Source: Chloroflexota bacterium (GTDB lineage Bacteria; Chloroflexota; Anaerolineae; Anaerolineales; Anaerolineaceae). From it: a stretch of DNA of 40,721 nucleotides. This document shows, piece by piece, positions 29,890 to 38,272 of this stretch (position 1 is its first letter; each line of letters opens with the position of its first letter). The translations under genes were made by a program, and so were the position numbers. Where the stretch lies: assembly GCA_012798455.1 (NCBI GenBank), contig JAAZNC010000036.1, positions 1 to 40,721 on the forward strand. The letters are read 5' to 3'. The notes under the pieces are model-generated. The model searched no databases. It saw only the letters and a list, made by a program, of their open reading frames with translations, and was not told the origin of the DNA.

Positions 29890-31116
29890 ATGAAACGCAT
29901 CATTTACATCGCATGGAAGGATATTACGCAGGTTTTGCGCTACCCCGTGGCAGGTTTATTTTTACTGGTGCTCCCGCTGGTGTTCACGGCTTTCTTTGGC
30001 ATCTTGTTTGGCGGAATCAACAACTCAGATGAACAAATCGAAGTTCCTGTGCTGGCAGCAGTCAGCGCAGAAGACGATTGGACGCGTGTGGAAACCATGT
30101 TCCCCCAGCTTTTCAATTCTTCCGAGTTTCAGATTGAAAAAATGACTCAAGACTGGATGGAAAGACCACAAGACCTGCTGCAAGATGAAATCTTTGCCGG
30201 TGTGCTGGTTATCCCCAATGACTTCTCTTTTTCTGAAAATTCTGAGAAGCTGCTGTTGTATGTGGATCAAACTTCCGATAGTGGGCAGGTTTTGATCTAT
30301 ACCGTCGAAACAATTCTCAAAGAAGCACAGTTGATTGACAGTTCGGTGAATAAGGCACTGCAGGCAGTAGATATGCTTGCGCCTTACATTAATGATGCTG
30401 ATTATCAACTGGCATATGAACGAGTGGAAAAACACGCGCAGCAGTTGTGGAGAAACAAAGCACTGCAGGTCGATATGGAAAAAGCCGTAGCACCCTCCAC
30501 CGATCTCTCCGAATTGGAATCATCCTACGATCAATCCTCTCCCGGTATGCTGGTGCAGTTTGCCATTTCCGGCTTGATGGGCATTGCCATCATTTTGGTG
30601 CAGGAACGCAAGACCAGAACCCTGCAACGTATGATGACCACTGCCACCAGCCGCGCTTCCATTATTATTGGGCACGCTCTTTCTATGGTTATCATCTTTG
30701 TGTTACAACAAATCATCCTGGTATTGGCTGGAAAGTTCTTGTTTGGGGTGGATTATTTGCGGCAACCGTTTGCTATTTTGCTTGTCATCGTCGCATTTGC
30801 TCTGTGGGTGAGTGGTATGGGAATGTTGATCGGTGTGGCCGCGAAAAATGAGGATCAGGTCATTTTGTTCTCATTGATTGCCATGTTCCTTTTTACTGCC
30901 ATGGGTGGTGCTTGGTTTCCGTTGGAGGGAACCAGTGCAGGATTCTATAATATTGCTCGCTATACACCCGGCGCACAAGCTATGCAAGGCTTTCAAAATA
31001 TCATTGTACGTAAATTGGGTCTGGCATCGGTCATCGAGCCAGTGGGGCTGCTGCTGTTGTATGCGGTCGCTTTTTTCACAGCAGCTATATTACTCTTTAA
31101 GAAGATAGAGAATTAG
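29890..31116 (+). CDS. ABC-2 type permease (subunit 2)
   Basis: A 408-residue paralogue of the preceding permease with the same topology: N-terminal helix (PVAGLFLLVLPLVFTAFFGILFGG), a long external domain, then a set of helices beginning with LVQFAISGLMGIAIILVQERKTRTLQRMMTTATSRASIIIGHALSMVI. The YTPGAQAMQGFQNIIVR motif is the conserved segment near the C-terminus. Together with the ATPase and subunit 1 it would form a full exporter for a drug, lipid or peptide. No obvious terminator follows; a T-tract at about 31141 has only a weak stem before it. Confidence 0.9.
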   Translation: MKRIIYIAWKDITQVLRYPVAGLFLLVLPLVFTAFFGILFGGINNSDEQIEVPVLAAVSAEDDWTRVETMFPQLFNSSEFQIEKMTQDWMERPQDLLQDEIFAGVLVIPNDFSFSENSEKLLLYVDQTSDSGQVLIYTVETILKEAQLIDSSVNKALQAVDMLAPYINDADYQLAYERVEKHAQQLWRNKALQVDMEKAVAPSTDLSELESSYDQSSPGMLVQFAISGLMGIAIILVQERKTRTLQRMMTTATSRASIIIGHALSMVIIFVLQQIILVLAGKFLFGVDYLRQPFAILLVIVAFALWVSGMGMLIGVAAKNEDQVILFSLIAMFLFTAMGGAWFPLEGTSAGFYNIARYTPGAQAMQGFQNIIVRKLGLASVIEPVGLLLLYAVAFFTAAILLFKKIEN

Positions 31117-31213
31117 AACACGGCGATCCTCGTTCAAAACGCTTTTTTTGACCTGATGACGGTTGATCTGCTGTATTCCTTTTAATCACACTGATGACTA
31201 TTTCTCTTTCAAT

Positions 31214-31365
31214 CCGTCATCCCGAATGCAGTCTGGAATCTCACCGTGAGTAAGATGAACAAGGTATCAGCCGTAAACCTTCCTGCCTGAATAAATATCA
31301 AAATGTCCCTGCTTGGCGAATAGCGGATTGATAAACAGTGATCTTGCGAGATTCCTTGGTCACTG
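31214..31365. repeat. decayed intergenic repeat (REP/MITE-like)
   Basis: The stretch begins CGTCATCCCGAATGCAGTC and carries GGAATCTC (31235-31242) and its complement GAGATTCC (31348-31355) about 105 bp apart. These words occur together in many short non-autonomous repeats of bacteria, so I read this as a degenerate copy. It falls in the gene-free 348-nt gap between the exporter operon and FTCD. A TATAAT at 31439-31444 probably belongs to the FTCD promoter, but no good -35 was found. Confidence 0.4.
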
Positions 31366-31464
31366 CGTTCTCCCCTAATAAAGAAGAAAATCCGACCTGT
31401 AGGCGATATACGGGCTTTTTTCGATTCTTGACCCGGTTTATAATCTTTCCATACGAGGATTAAT

Positions 31465-33012
31465 ATGAGTAAAAAACTGGTTGAATGTATTCCAAATTTC
31501 TCCGAAGCACGTCGCACTGAAGTAGTGCAAAAGATCGCAGATGCTATCCTTTCAGTCGACGGTGTGCAGATCCTGGATCGCCACTCCGATCTGGATCATA
31601 ATCGCACCGTCCTCACACTGTTGGGTGAACCCGGATTGGTAGAAGAGGCTATCTATAATGGGATCCGCGAAGCAGCTGCCCTGATCGATATGGATCAGCA
31701 CCAGGGAGAGCACCCGCGCATCGGCGCTACCGATGTGGTGCCTTTTGTGCCCATCCGGGATATGGAGATGAGCGAGTGTGTCGAAATTGCGCGCCGGCTT
31801 GGTAAACGCGTGGCAGATGAATTGAACATTCCGGTTTATCTTTACGAAGAAGCTGCCACCCGCCCGGAATATATCAATTTGGAGGATATCCGGCGTGGGC
31901 AGTACGAAGGTTTAAAAGAAGAAATCAAAACAAAAACAGAACGAAAACCCGATTTTGGTCCTTCAGAACTCAGTAAAGCCGGTGCCACCGTGATTGGGGC
32001 ACGTTTTCCACTGATTGCTTTCAACGTGTATCTCGCCACGGAGGATGTGAGCGTCGCCAAGCAGATCGCCAAACAGGTGCGTCATTCCTCCGGAGGACTA
32101 CGCTTTGTGAAGGCGATGGGGGTGCTGGTGGAGGGGCGTGCCCAGGTTTCTATGAACTTGACCAATTTTCAAAAGACTCCTATTGCACAGGTGGTGGAAT
32201 TCGTGCGCCGTGAAGCGCAGCGTTATGGAGTAACCGTTCACCACTGCGAACTGGTGGGTCTCATCCCGCAGAAAGCGTTAACCGACGCGGCGGTCTGGTA
32301 TTTGCAACTTGACCAATATGAAGATGAACAGATCCTGGAAAATAAATTATTGACCGTAGTAACGGAATCGGTCGGAAATGCAGGAACAGATCAGGCACCC
32401 TTCCTGGATGCACTTGCCAGTGCCAGCCCTACACCCGGAGGTGGTTCCGCCGCTGCCTGGACGGCTGCCGAAGCGGCTGCCTTGGTGGCAATGGTGGCAC
32501 GCTTAACAGTTGGAAAGAGCAAATATAAGGATGTTGAGCCCGATATGTGGAAGTTGATCGAACGGGCTGATGGGTTACGTGCCAGCCTTCAACGGGCTGT
32601 TGAAGAGGATGCCGTTGCTTTTGAGCAGGTTATGGCAGCTTACAAACTTCCCAAACAGACCCCGCAACAGATCGAAGAACGCACCGCAGTTATCCAGGAG
32701 ACAATACTTGAGGCAGCCAAGGTTCCTCTCGAGACTTCACGTATGGCACTGGCAGTAATGCAGCTGGCGGAAACAGCCTGCAAACTGGGTAACTTGAATG
32801 CCATCACTGATTCTGCTTCAGCTGCACAGTTAGCCAGTGCTGCGTTCACATCTGCTGCTGCGAATGTGAGTATTAACATCAGCACTCTTGCCGCTCAAGA
32901 TGCTCGCATGCAGTTTGAACATGAGTTGCTGGCATTTAAGACCGAAAAAGAGGCTATACTTACGCGCGTGGCACACATCGTTGTTGAACGTGCTCAGATC
33001 ACTTTGCTGTAA
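31465..33012 (+). CDS. ftcD: bifunctional glutamate formimidoyltransferase / formimidoyl-THF cyclodeaminase
   Basis: A 515-residue two-domain enzyme of histidine degradation and one-carbon metabolism. The N-terminal formimidoyltransferase (about residues 1-300) starts KKLVECIPNFSEARR and has the catalytic-loop GEHPRIGATDVVPFVP; the C-terminal cyclodeaminase (about 312-515) has FLDALASASPTPGGGSAAAWTAAEAAALV. It moves the formimino group from formiminoglutamate to tetrahydrofolate and then releases ammonia to give methenyl-THF. In many bacteria the domains are separate; here they are fused as in vertebrate FTCD. No hut genes are next to it. The ATG follows GAGGA. Confidence 0.93.
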   Translation: MSKKLVECIPNFSEARRTEVVQKIADAILSVDGVQILDRHSDLDHNRTVLTLLGEPGLVEEAIYNGIREAAALIDMDQHQGEHPRIGATDVVPFVPIRDMEMSECVEIARRLGKRVADELNIPVYLYEEAATRPEYINLEDIRRGQYEGLKEEIKTKTERKPDFGPSELSKAGATVIGARFPLIAFNVYLATEDVSVAKQIAKQVRHSSGGLRFVKAMGVLVEGRAQVSMNLTNFQKTPIAQVVEFVRREAQRYGVTVHHCELVGLIPQKALTDAAVWYLQLDQYEDEQILENKLLTVVTESVGNAGTDQAPFLDALASASPTPGGGSAAAWTAAEAAALVAMVARLTVGKSKYKDVEPDMWKLIERADGLRASLQRAVEEDAVAFEQVMAAYKLPKQTPQQIEERTAVIQETILEAAKVPLETSRMALAVMQLAETACKLGNLNAITDSASAAQLASAAFTSAAANVSINISTLAAQDARMQFEHELLAFKTEKEAILTRVAHIVVERAQITLL

Positions 33013-33026
33013 GGATTTTTTGTTCG

Positions 33027-34682
33027 ATGAAGACTTTCCAGATTTTTGTATTGATAGCTTTGTTCATGCCATTATCACTAGGAGCCTGTACTTCTGCCCC
33101 GTCAGAATCCAATGCAGTCCAATCTATTTCAGAAATTACCACTCCCACACTCCAGGTTTTGCCGACTGAAAAAATTCTATCTTTATGGGTAGCTCCTTAC
33201 TTGCCTCAAGATATCCAGACTGACATGCTTTTGCCTGAAAATGTGCTGCTGACAGATTCCCAGCAGGCTGCGGATCTGTGGTTGGATGTAGCAGGTGACC
33301 AACCCCTATCGCAGTGGGTGTATGCGCTGGCGGCGCCTTTTGCCACGGTGGATGATGCCATCACCTCACAGGACTTACTGAAAGTCTGGCATGGGGAAAT
33401 AGGTGTTACTTCGTCGCTGCGAAGAATTCTGGTAGATGGTAACACCAAGGCTATCTTTGAAAAAAAATGGGGCACTCCTTCCAGTTCTACCGTGATCCTT
33501 ACCGATGTGGAAAGTCTGCTGTCAGCTGCCTGGAGTGAAGATGGTACTTGGGCCATCATCCCTTTTGATTCCCTCGAAACCCGCTGGAAAGTCATTACAG
33601 TGGATAGTATTTCACCGATTGATGATGATTTTGATATGCTGAATTATGCGCTTACTGTGGAATTTTCGTTGCTGGGCAAGAGTGACGATTTGCAAAATTT
33701 TAATACACAAGTAGCAGCCATGGGCAGTGTGTTCATTCCAGTTACCAATCGTGATGAAAACAAGATCACAACTGTGGTGATGACCGGGGTAACTGCCCTG
33801 GTGCGCGGAACAGCGTATATGATGGAAAAATATGGCATGACCTATCCTGCCCTGGATATGGGTGACATCCTGCGCAGTGCGGATATCACCCATATCAGCA
33901 ATGAGATCCCCTTTACAGAGACTTGCCCCAATCCATTCTATAATTCTGCCAATGACGCCAATTTGGTGTTTTGCAGTAAACCGGAATATATTGCCTTGCT
34001 GGATGCGATCGGGACGGATGTGGTGGAATTGACCGGCGACCATTTTCGCGATTGGGGAGCGGATGCCATGCTATCTACCCTGGATATGTATGACCAGCGC
34101 GGATGGGAGTATTATGGTGGTGGGCGCAACCTGGCAGATGGGCAACAACCAGCTCTTTTCGAGCACAACGGCAATAAGATCGCCTTCCTGGGTTGCAACG
34201 CCAAGCCGGAAGGTTATGCTACTGCAGGCATAGACTATCCGGGTGCAGTGCATTGCGATATGGATGAGATGGCAGCACAGATCAAAGCGGTGAAGACACA
34301 GGGATATATCCCGGTTGTGACTTTTCAGCACATCGAATACTATGCTTACACTGCCAGTCCCTTTTTGGTACAGGATTTCCATACTGTCGCTGAAGCTGGT
34401 GCAGCGATCGTCAGCGGCAGCCAGGCACATCAGCCCCAAGCTTTTGAGTTCTATCATGGTTCGTTTCTGCACTATGGACTGGGCAATCTGTTTTTTGACC
34501 AGTACGGAGAGGGTTTTGCACAACGCCAGGCATTCATTGACCGTTATTTCATTTATAATGGGCGGGTACTCAGCACCGATCTGATCACTATCATGTTTGT
34601 GGATATGGCTCGATCACGCTTGATGAATTCGGATGAGCGACAGCAGTTATTGGAAACTATCTTTTCAGCCAGCGGATGGTAA
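33027..34682 (+). CDS. CapA-like metallophosphoesterase-fold lipoprotein
   Basis: A 551-residue exported protein with a lipobox (SLGACTSAP, Cys near residue 21). An N-terminal about 180-residue region resembles a solute-binding fold and is not identified further. The C-terminal half matches the CapA/YwtB family: a D-G-D-like core [52 protein letters not shown] and [31 protein letters not shown], with His residues that could bind metal. CapA proteins act in poly-gamma-glutamate or other surface polymer export. It starts 14 nt after FTCD, with AAGGA upstream, so the two probably share a transcript. Confidence 0.87.
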   Translation: MKTFQIFVLIALFMPLSLGACTSAPSESNAVQSISEITTPTLQVLPTEKILSLWVAPYLPQDIQTDMLLPENVLLTDSQQAADLWLDVAGDQPLSQWVYALAAPFATVDDAITSQDLLKVWHGEIGVTSSLRRILVDGNTKAIFEKKWGTPSSSTVILTDVESLLSAAWSEDGTWAIIPFDSLETRWKVITVDSISPIDDDFDMLNYALTVEFSLLGKSDDLQNFNTQVAAMGSVFIPVTNRDENKITTVVMTGVTALVRGTAYMMEKYGMTYPALDMGDILRSADITHISNEIPFTETCPNPFYNSANDANLVFCSKPEYIALLDAIGTDVVELTGDHFRDWGADAMLSTLDMYDQRGWEYYGGGRNLADGQQPALFEHNGNKIAFLGCNAKPEGYATAGIDYPGAVHCDMDEMAAQIKAVKTQGYIPVVTFQHIEYYAYTASPFLVQDFHTVAEAGAAIVSGSQAHQPQAFEFYHGSFLHYGLGNLFFDQYGEGFAQRQAFIDRYFIYNGRVLSTDLITIMFVDMARSRLMNSDERQQLLETIFSASGW

Positions 34683-34716
34683 ATTATTAAACATTATACA
34701 TATTAGGAGATATAAC

Positions 34717-35271
34717 ATGGGATTACTACCGGATTATAAAATTCGTGAATATGCACAAAAACAAGCAATGCTTGATCCATTTGTGGATGGGCAGGTGCGC
34801 GATGGCAAGATTTCCTACGGGCTTTCTTCTTACGGATATGATATTCGTGTGGCAGACGAGTTCAAGATTTTTACCAATATCCATACCACGGTAGTGGACC
34901 CCAAGCAATTCGATGTCCATTCCATGGTAGATTTCAAAGGGGAGGTATGTATCATTCCACCCAATTCTTTCGCCCTGGCTCGTACGGTGGAATATTTCCA
35001 CATTCCACGGGGAGTGCTGACCATTTGTGTTGGCAAGAGCACTTACGCGCGCTGCGGTATTATCGTGAATGTCACCCCTTTCGAACCGGAGTGGGAGGGT
35101 TATGCCACCCTTGAAATCTCCAATACCACTCCCTTGCCAGCCAAGATCTATGCTAATGAAGGAATTGCACAAGTGCTCTTTTTTGAAGGAGATGGAGTTT
35201 GCGAAATATCTTATGCCGATAAAAAGGGCAAATATCAAGCACAACAAAGTATTGTGTTACCCAAGTTATAG
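34717..35271 (+). CDS. dcd: dCTP deaminase
   Basis: A 184-residue enzyme converting dCTP to dUTP (or, in bifunctional members, to dUMP). Characteristic stretches are [12 protein letters not shown] at the N-terminus, [38 protein letters not shown] with the catalytic Glu, and [28 protein letters not shown]. The ATG at 34717 follows AGGAGA and gives the standard N-terminus and length; upstream in-frame ATGs lie inside the previous gene. It belongs to a closely spaced plus-strand run from FTCD to 36373. Confidence 0.95.
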   Translation: MGLLPDYKIREYAQKQAMLDPFVDGQVRDGKISYGLSSYGYDIRVADEFKIFTNIHTTVVDPKQFDVHSMVDFKGEVCIIPPNSFALARTVEYFHIPRGVLTICVGKSTYARCGIIVNVTPFEPEWEGYATLEISNTTPLPAKIYANEGIAQVLFFEGDGVCEISYADKKGKYQAQQSIVLPKL

Positions 35272-35283
35272 AATGAAGGTATC

Positions 35284-35706
35284 ATGGGGCTGGATGTTCG
35301 CCCAATTCGGAAATTAGTACGCCGAGCTGCTGCTGGACGTTATGTGCTGATTGTTTTACTTTGTCTGGCAACTTCAGTTTCGCTTACCCGTTTTTTCTTG
35401 GAGCTCTCTGATTATCCGCAACTCGGCAACGACGAGCTGCATATCGCCCATGTGTTATGGGGAGGGTTGCTCCTTATGAGTGGGGCTTTGCTGCCCTTGC
35501 TCTTTGCAAATCGCGGCATCCTTGATAGCAGTGCAGTCTTGAACGGGGTTGGCATGGGGCTCTTTCTCGACGAGGTTGGCAAATTCATCACCCAAGCCAA
35601 TGATTATTTTTTTCCTGCTGCTGCTCCCATTGTATATGCCTTCTTTCTGCTGACCCTTTGGATCTATATGCTGGTGCGTTCGCAACGCAAGGGTTATTTT
35701 ATATGA
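35284..35706 (+). CDS. membrane protein, N-terminal part (gene split by a frameshift)
   Basis: A 140-residue ORF, AAGGT before its ATG, starting 12 nt after dcd. It has about four hydrophobic segments: YVLIVLLCLATSVSLTRFFL, IAHVLWGGLLLMSGALLPLLF, GMGLFLDEVGKFITQ and APIVYAFFLLTLWIYMLV. It ends at TGA (35704-35706) in the middle of what looks like a continuous protein: the +1 frame carries on directly with plausible sequence (YDVLSVLSEYLDKDLSAQER). The protein family is not named; it looks like an Anaerolineae membrane protein. See the next entry for the remainder. Confidence 0.6.
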   Translation: MGLDVRPIRKLVRRAAAGRYVLIVLLCLATSVSLTRFFLELSDYPQLGNDELHIAHVLWGGLLLMSGALLPLLFANRGILDSSAVLNGVGMGLFLDEVGKFITQANDYFFPAAAPIVYAFFLLTLWIYMLVRSQRKGYFI

Positions 35707-35797
35707 TGTCTTATCCGTATTAAGCGAATACCTTGATAAGGATCTGTCAGCGCAGGAACGAGATTGGATCGTTGCACGGTTACAAACTGCCAGGAAA

Positions 35798-36373
35798 TTG
35801 GATAGTGCGGGAGAATACCACGCGTTTTTGGATACCATGGAGCAATTTGTTCACAGTGAACAGGTCCCCATTGTCCTGCACCATGACGATTTTTTTACCA
35901 GACAACTAAATAAGTTCCGCTGTTATGAGAACCAAAAACTACCCCAACCCAAATTCCGCCGCTTTGTCCTGGCTGCGTTGTTGATGTGGGGGTTGGTCGC
36001 CATTCTCTACCCGTTTCTTTCATTGAATTTCTCTTCAAGACATGTTCAGATCAGCGGACTATTTTCTGAATTGATCAACACCAACCTGATATTATCCGAG
36101 AGCGGGGTCACCCTGTTGATTCGTTTGATAGGTGAAATAGCGATCGGTTTTTCTATTATGCTCAGTGCGATCTTTTTTGCAGTAGGAAAAGAAAAAACTG
36201 CGTTGAATCTGGCGCAATCCAGTCTACTGGTTTCTATCAGCGGGTTGTATTTGCTGGTTTTTTACTATGATCAGTTTTCCGCCATCGTGTTCGTGATCTT
36301 GCAGTTCATAGTGTTGGGGCTGGTATCTCGCTATAAAATGAAATTTATCGAACATCAGGAAAGGCAAAAATAA
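35798..36373 (+). CDS. membrane protein, C-terminal part (gene split by a frameshift)
   Basis: A 191-residue reading from TTG at 35798; no Shine-Dalgarno supports this start, and the same frame is open and looks coding back to about 35654, without any ATG/GTG/TTG before 35798. It contains about four hydrophobic segments (FVLAALLMWGLVAILYPFL, LIRLIGEIAIGFSIMLSAIFFAVG, LAQSSLLVSISGLYLLVFYY, SAIVFVILQFIVLGLVSRY) after a soluble helical stretch. Most likely it is the second half of the preceding gene. Removing one T from the TTTT run at 35697-35700 would fuse them seamlessly. It could be a recent mutation, an assembly error, or a programmed shift. Confidence 0.55.
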   Translation: MDSAGEYHAFLDTMEQFVHSEQVPIVLHHDDFFTRQLNKFRCYENQKLPQPKFRRFVLAALLMWGLVAILYPFLSLNFSSRHVQISGLFSELINTNLILSESGVTLLIRLIGEIAIGFSIMLSAIFFAVGKEKTALNLAQSSLLVSISGLYLLVFYYDQFSAIVFVILQFIVLGLVSRYKMKFIEHQERQK

Positions 36374-36395
36374 TCCCAATTTATTCAGATAAACA

Positions 36396-37715
36396 TTAGA
36401 TTTTTTTCGCGATCAAGTCATGCACAAGAGCAGCGGTGATCTCCACCACTGTTATTTTTCCCATTTCCAGTTCATCCTCCACCATTACCATGCCATCAAT
36501 TTCAGGAGCATCACGGTAAGAGCGACAAATGGTCATACCATCACCCACACCATCCACGATCACTTCCATCTTCTTCCCTATGAACTGGCGATTTTTCTGC
36601 TCAGAGATACCCTCCTGAAGTGCCACCAACTGTTGAATGCGTTCTTCCTTAAGTTCCGGAGAAACATCATCTTGAAGCTGATAAGCTGCTGTTCCTTTTT
36701 CATGGTAATAAGGGAAGATACCTACCCGGTCAAATTGCACTTCTGCCACAAAATCTAGCAAGTTCCGAAACTCCGTATCGCTCTCACCAGGAAATCCCAC
36801 AATAAAAGTTGACCGGATCGCCAGGTTGGGAACACGAGCACGCATTTCTTGGATGGTATCCCGCACATGGTCCATATTTGCCGGTCGATACATGCGCCGC
36901 AGAACATCAGGATGGGCATGCTGTAACGGGATATCAAGATAGGGCAGTAAGCGAGGTTGTTCAGCCATCATATCGATCAGGCGTGAACTGATCTGACCCG
37001 GATAGGTATACAATAAACGCACCCATGGGATATGCGGAGCGGTCTTCATAATTTCTATGAGCAGATCCGGCAGTCCATCCTTCATACCCATATCATGTCC
37101 ATAGGAAGTGAGATCCTGGGCGATCAGGATCAGCTCCTGGATTTTCAGATCTGCCAATCTACTGACATCGTGCAAAATATTTTCTATTCGACGGCTTACT
37201 TGCGGCCCTTTGATGATAGGAATGGCACAAAAAGCACAGCGGCGGTCACAACCATCCGCGATCTTGAGATAGGCATACCCTCCATAATGAACCACCCGCG
37301 GAATATCTTCGGCTTCCATTGTCAAGGGCGAAGTATTTATAAAGCGAATGTTCGTTTGTGCTGGTTCATCGAGTTTTTTTACCACCGACAGGATATCCAT
37401 CCAGCGACGGGTACCAAGCATCGCGTTCACCCCCGGTACCTGCTTGGCGACCCATTCTGATTCACGTTGGGTTAAGCAGCCAGCTGCGATCAAGCATTGA
37501 GATGTATGTTTTTCCGAGGCGATCTCTTTCAGGAGATCCAGCGCTTCCTGGCGAGCAGGTTCGATGAATCCGCAGGTATTTACGATGATCACATCCGCCG
37601 AATGCTGGTCAGCAGCGTATGCATATCCATTCTTACGCAAAAGTTCCGCCATGGATTGTGAATCCACACTATTTTTTGGGCATCCTAGCGAATAAATGTA
37701 AAAACTCTTTTTCAT
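36396..37715 (-). CDS. rimO: ribosomal protein S12 methylthiotransferase RimO
   Basis: A 439-residue radical SAM enzyme that adds a methylthio group to an aspartate of ribosomal protein S12. The UPF0004 domain has YSLGCPKNSVDSQ and VNTCGFIEPARQEAL (Cys ligands of the auxiliary cluster); the radical SAM motif is CDRRCAFC near residue 155; and a TRAM domain ends the protein (KKMEVIVDGVGDGMTICRSYRDAPEIDG). SLGCPKN, rather than the MiaB TFGCQMN, favours RimO. A TATAAT lies only 9 nt before the ATG (37730-37725), with no Shine-Dalgarno, so the message may be nearly leaderless; no good -35 was seen. Confidence 0.94.
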   Translation of the reverse strand: MKKSFYIYSLGCPKNSVDSQSMAELLRKNGYAYAADQHSADVIIVNTCGFIEPARQEALDLLKEIASEKHTSQCLIAAGCLTQRESEWVAKQVPGVNAMLGTRRWMDILSVVKKLDEPAQTNIRFINTSPLTMEAEDIPRVVHYGGYAYLKIADGCDRRCAFCAIPIIKGPQVSRRIENILHDVSRLADLKIQELILIAQDLTSYGHDMGMKDGLPDLLIEIMKTAPHIPWVRLLYTYPGQISSRLIDMMAEQPRLLPYLDIPLQHAHPDVLRRMYRPANMDHVRDTIQEMRARVPNLAIRSTFIVGFPGESDTEFRNLLDFVAEVQFDRVGIFPYYHEKGTAAYQLQDDVSPELKEERIQQLVALQEGISEQKNRQFIGKKMEVIVDGVGDGMTICRSYRDAPEIDGMVMVEDELEMGKITVVEITAALVHDLIAKKI

Positions 37716-37821
37716 AGGTGTTTTATTATAAAGGTTCCAATAAAAATAGGGTTATAGAAAATTGAACCATTCCGCTTTTGGCATTCGGTATTTTCATCAA
37801 TTCTATTTACATTATCAGCAG

Positions 37822-37940
37822 TGAGGGTGTTGAAAAACATGTTAAAAATTGTAAAACCACTCGGTTTTTAGCCAAATATGGTGGTTTACAGAAGAAAAAC
37901 TACGGAAAATCCGAAAAATATGACTTTTTCCACACCCTCA
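37822..37940. mobile_element. 119-bp MITE-like element
   Basis: Terminal inverted repeats TGAGGGTGTTGAAAAA (left, 37822-37837) and TGAGGGTGTGGAAAAA (complement of 37925-37940) match at 15 of 16 positions. A 4-bp direct repeat GCAG flanks it (37818-37821 and 37941-37944), as expected for a target duplication. The interior has no ORF but an internal stem (GTAAAACCAC with GTGGTTTAC). The ends resemble the insertion-sequence end at 40583, TGAGACTGTTGAAAAAG. Confidence 0.75.
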
Positions 37941-37950
37941 GCAGTATTTC

Positions 37951-37979
37951 TTGATTCTTTGTCGGTTTTGTGCTATTCT
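37951..37979 (+). promoter_or_regulatory. promoter of the LuxR-type HTH gene
   Basis: TTGATT (37951-37956), 17 bp, then an extended -10 TGCTATTCT (TATTCT at 37974-37979). It begins 7 bp after the target duplication of the MITE-like element. Confidence 0.65.
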
Positions 37980-38016
37980 AATATAGAACATTATTTCTAT
38001 TTCAATGGGGAGTATT

Positions 38017-38262
38017 ATGGTAGCAACAGGACCACATCAGGATAAAACAAAAAGATTTAAGTCACCTACGCAATTGACAAAACGTCAGAAACAATGCTTG
38101 CAGCGCGTTGCAGTCGGGAACACCCTGCGTACGATCGCCAAGCAGTTGGGGATCACGGAAAGAATGGTGCGAGGGCACTTGAGTAAAGTGCGAAAAAAGC
38201 TGGATGCTCGTTCAACTGCTGAAGCGGTTTATATTGCTGTAAAACTGGATATCCTTGAATAA
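38017..38262 (+). CDS. short LuxR-type HTH protein
   Basis: An 81-residue protein that is essentially a lone GerE/LuxR DNA-binding domain: LTKRQKQCLQRVAVGNTLRTIAKQLGITERMVRGHLSKVRKKLDARSTAEAVYIAVKLDIL, about residues 20-80. There is no receiver or sensor domain. The ATG at 38017 has GGGGAG just upstream; an alternative ATG 12 nt earlier has no ribosome site. Lys/Arg-rich N-terminus. It converges on the RodZ-like gene with only 10 nt between, and no terminator is seen. Its DNA target is unknown. Confidence 0.82.
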   Translation: MVATGPHQDKTKRFKSPTQLTKRQKQCLQRVAVGNTLRTIAKQLGITERMVRGHLSKVRKKLDARSTAEAVYIAVKLDILE

Positions 38263-38272
38263 AGGATAACAG

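Noticed and set aside
36420..37567. Several plus-strand ORFs of 60-142 codons
   Set aside because: They lie opposite rimO, which has all radical SAM motifs; the plus-strand frames show no family features.
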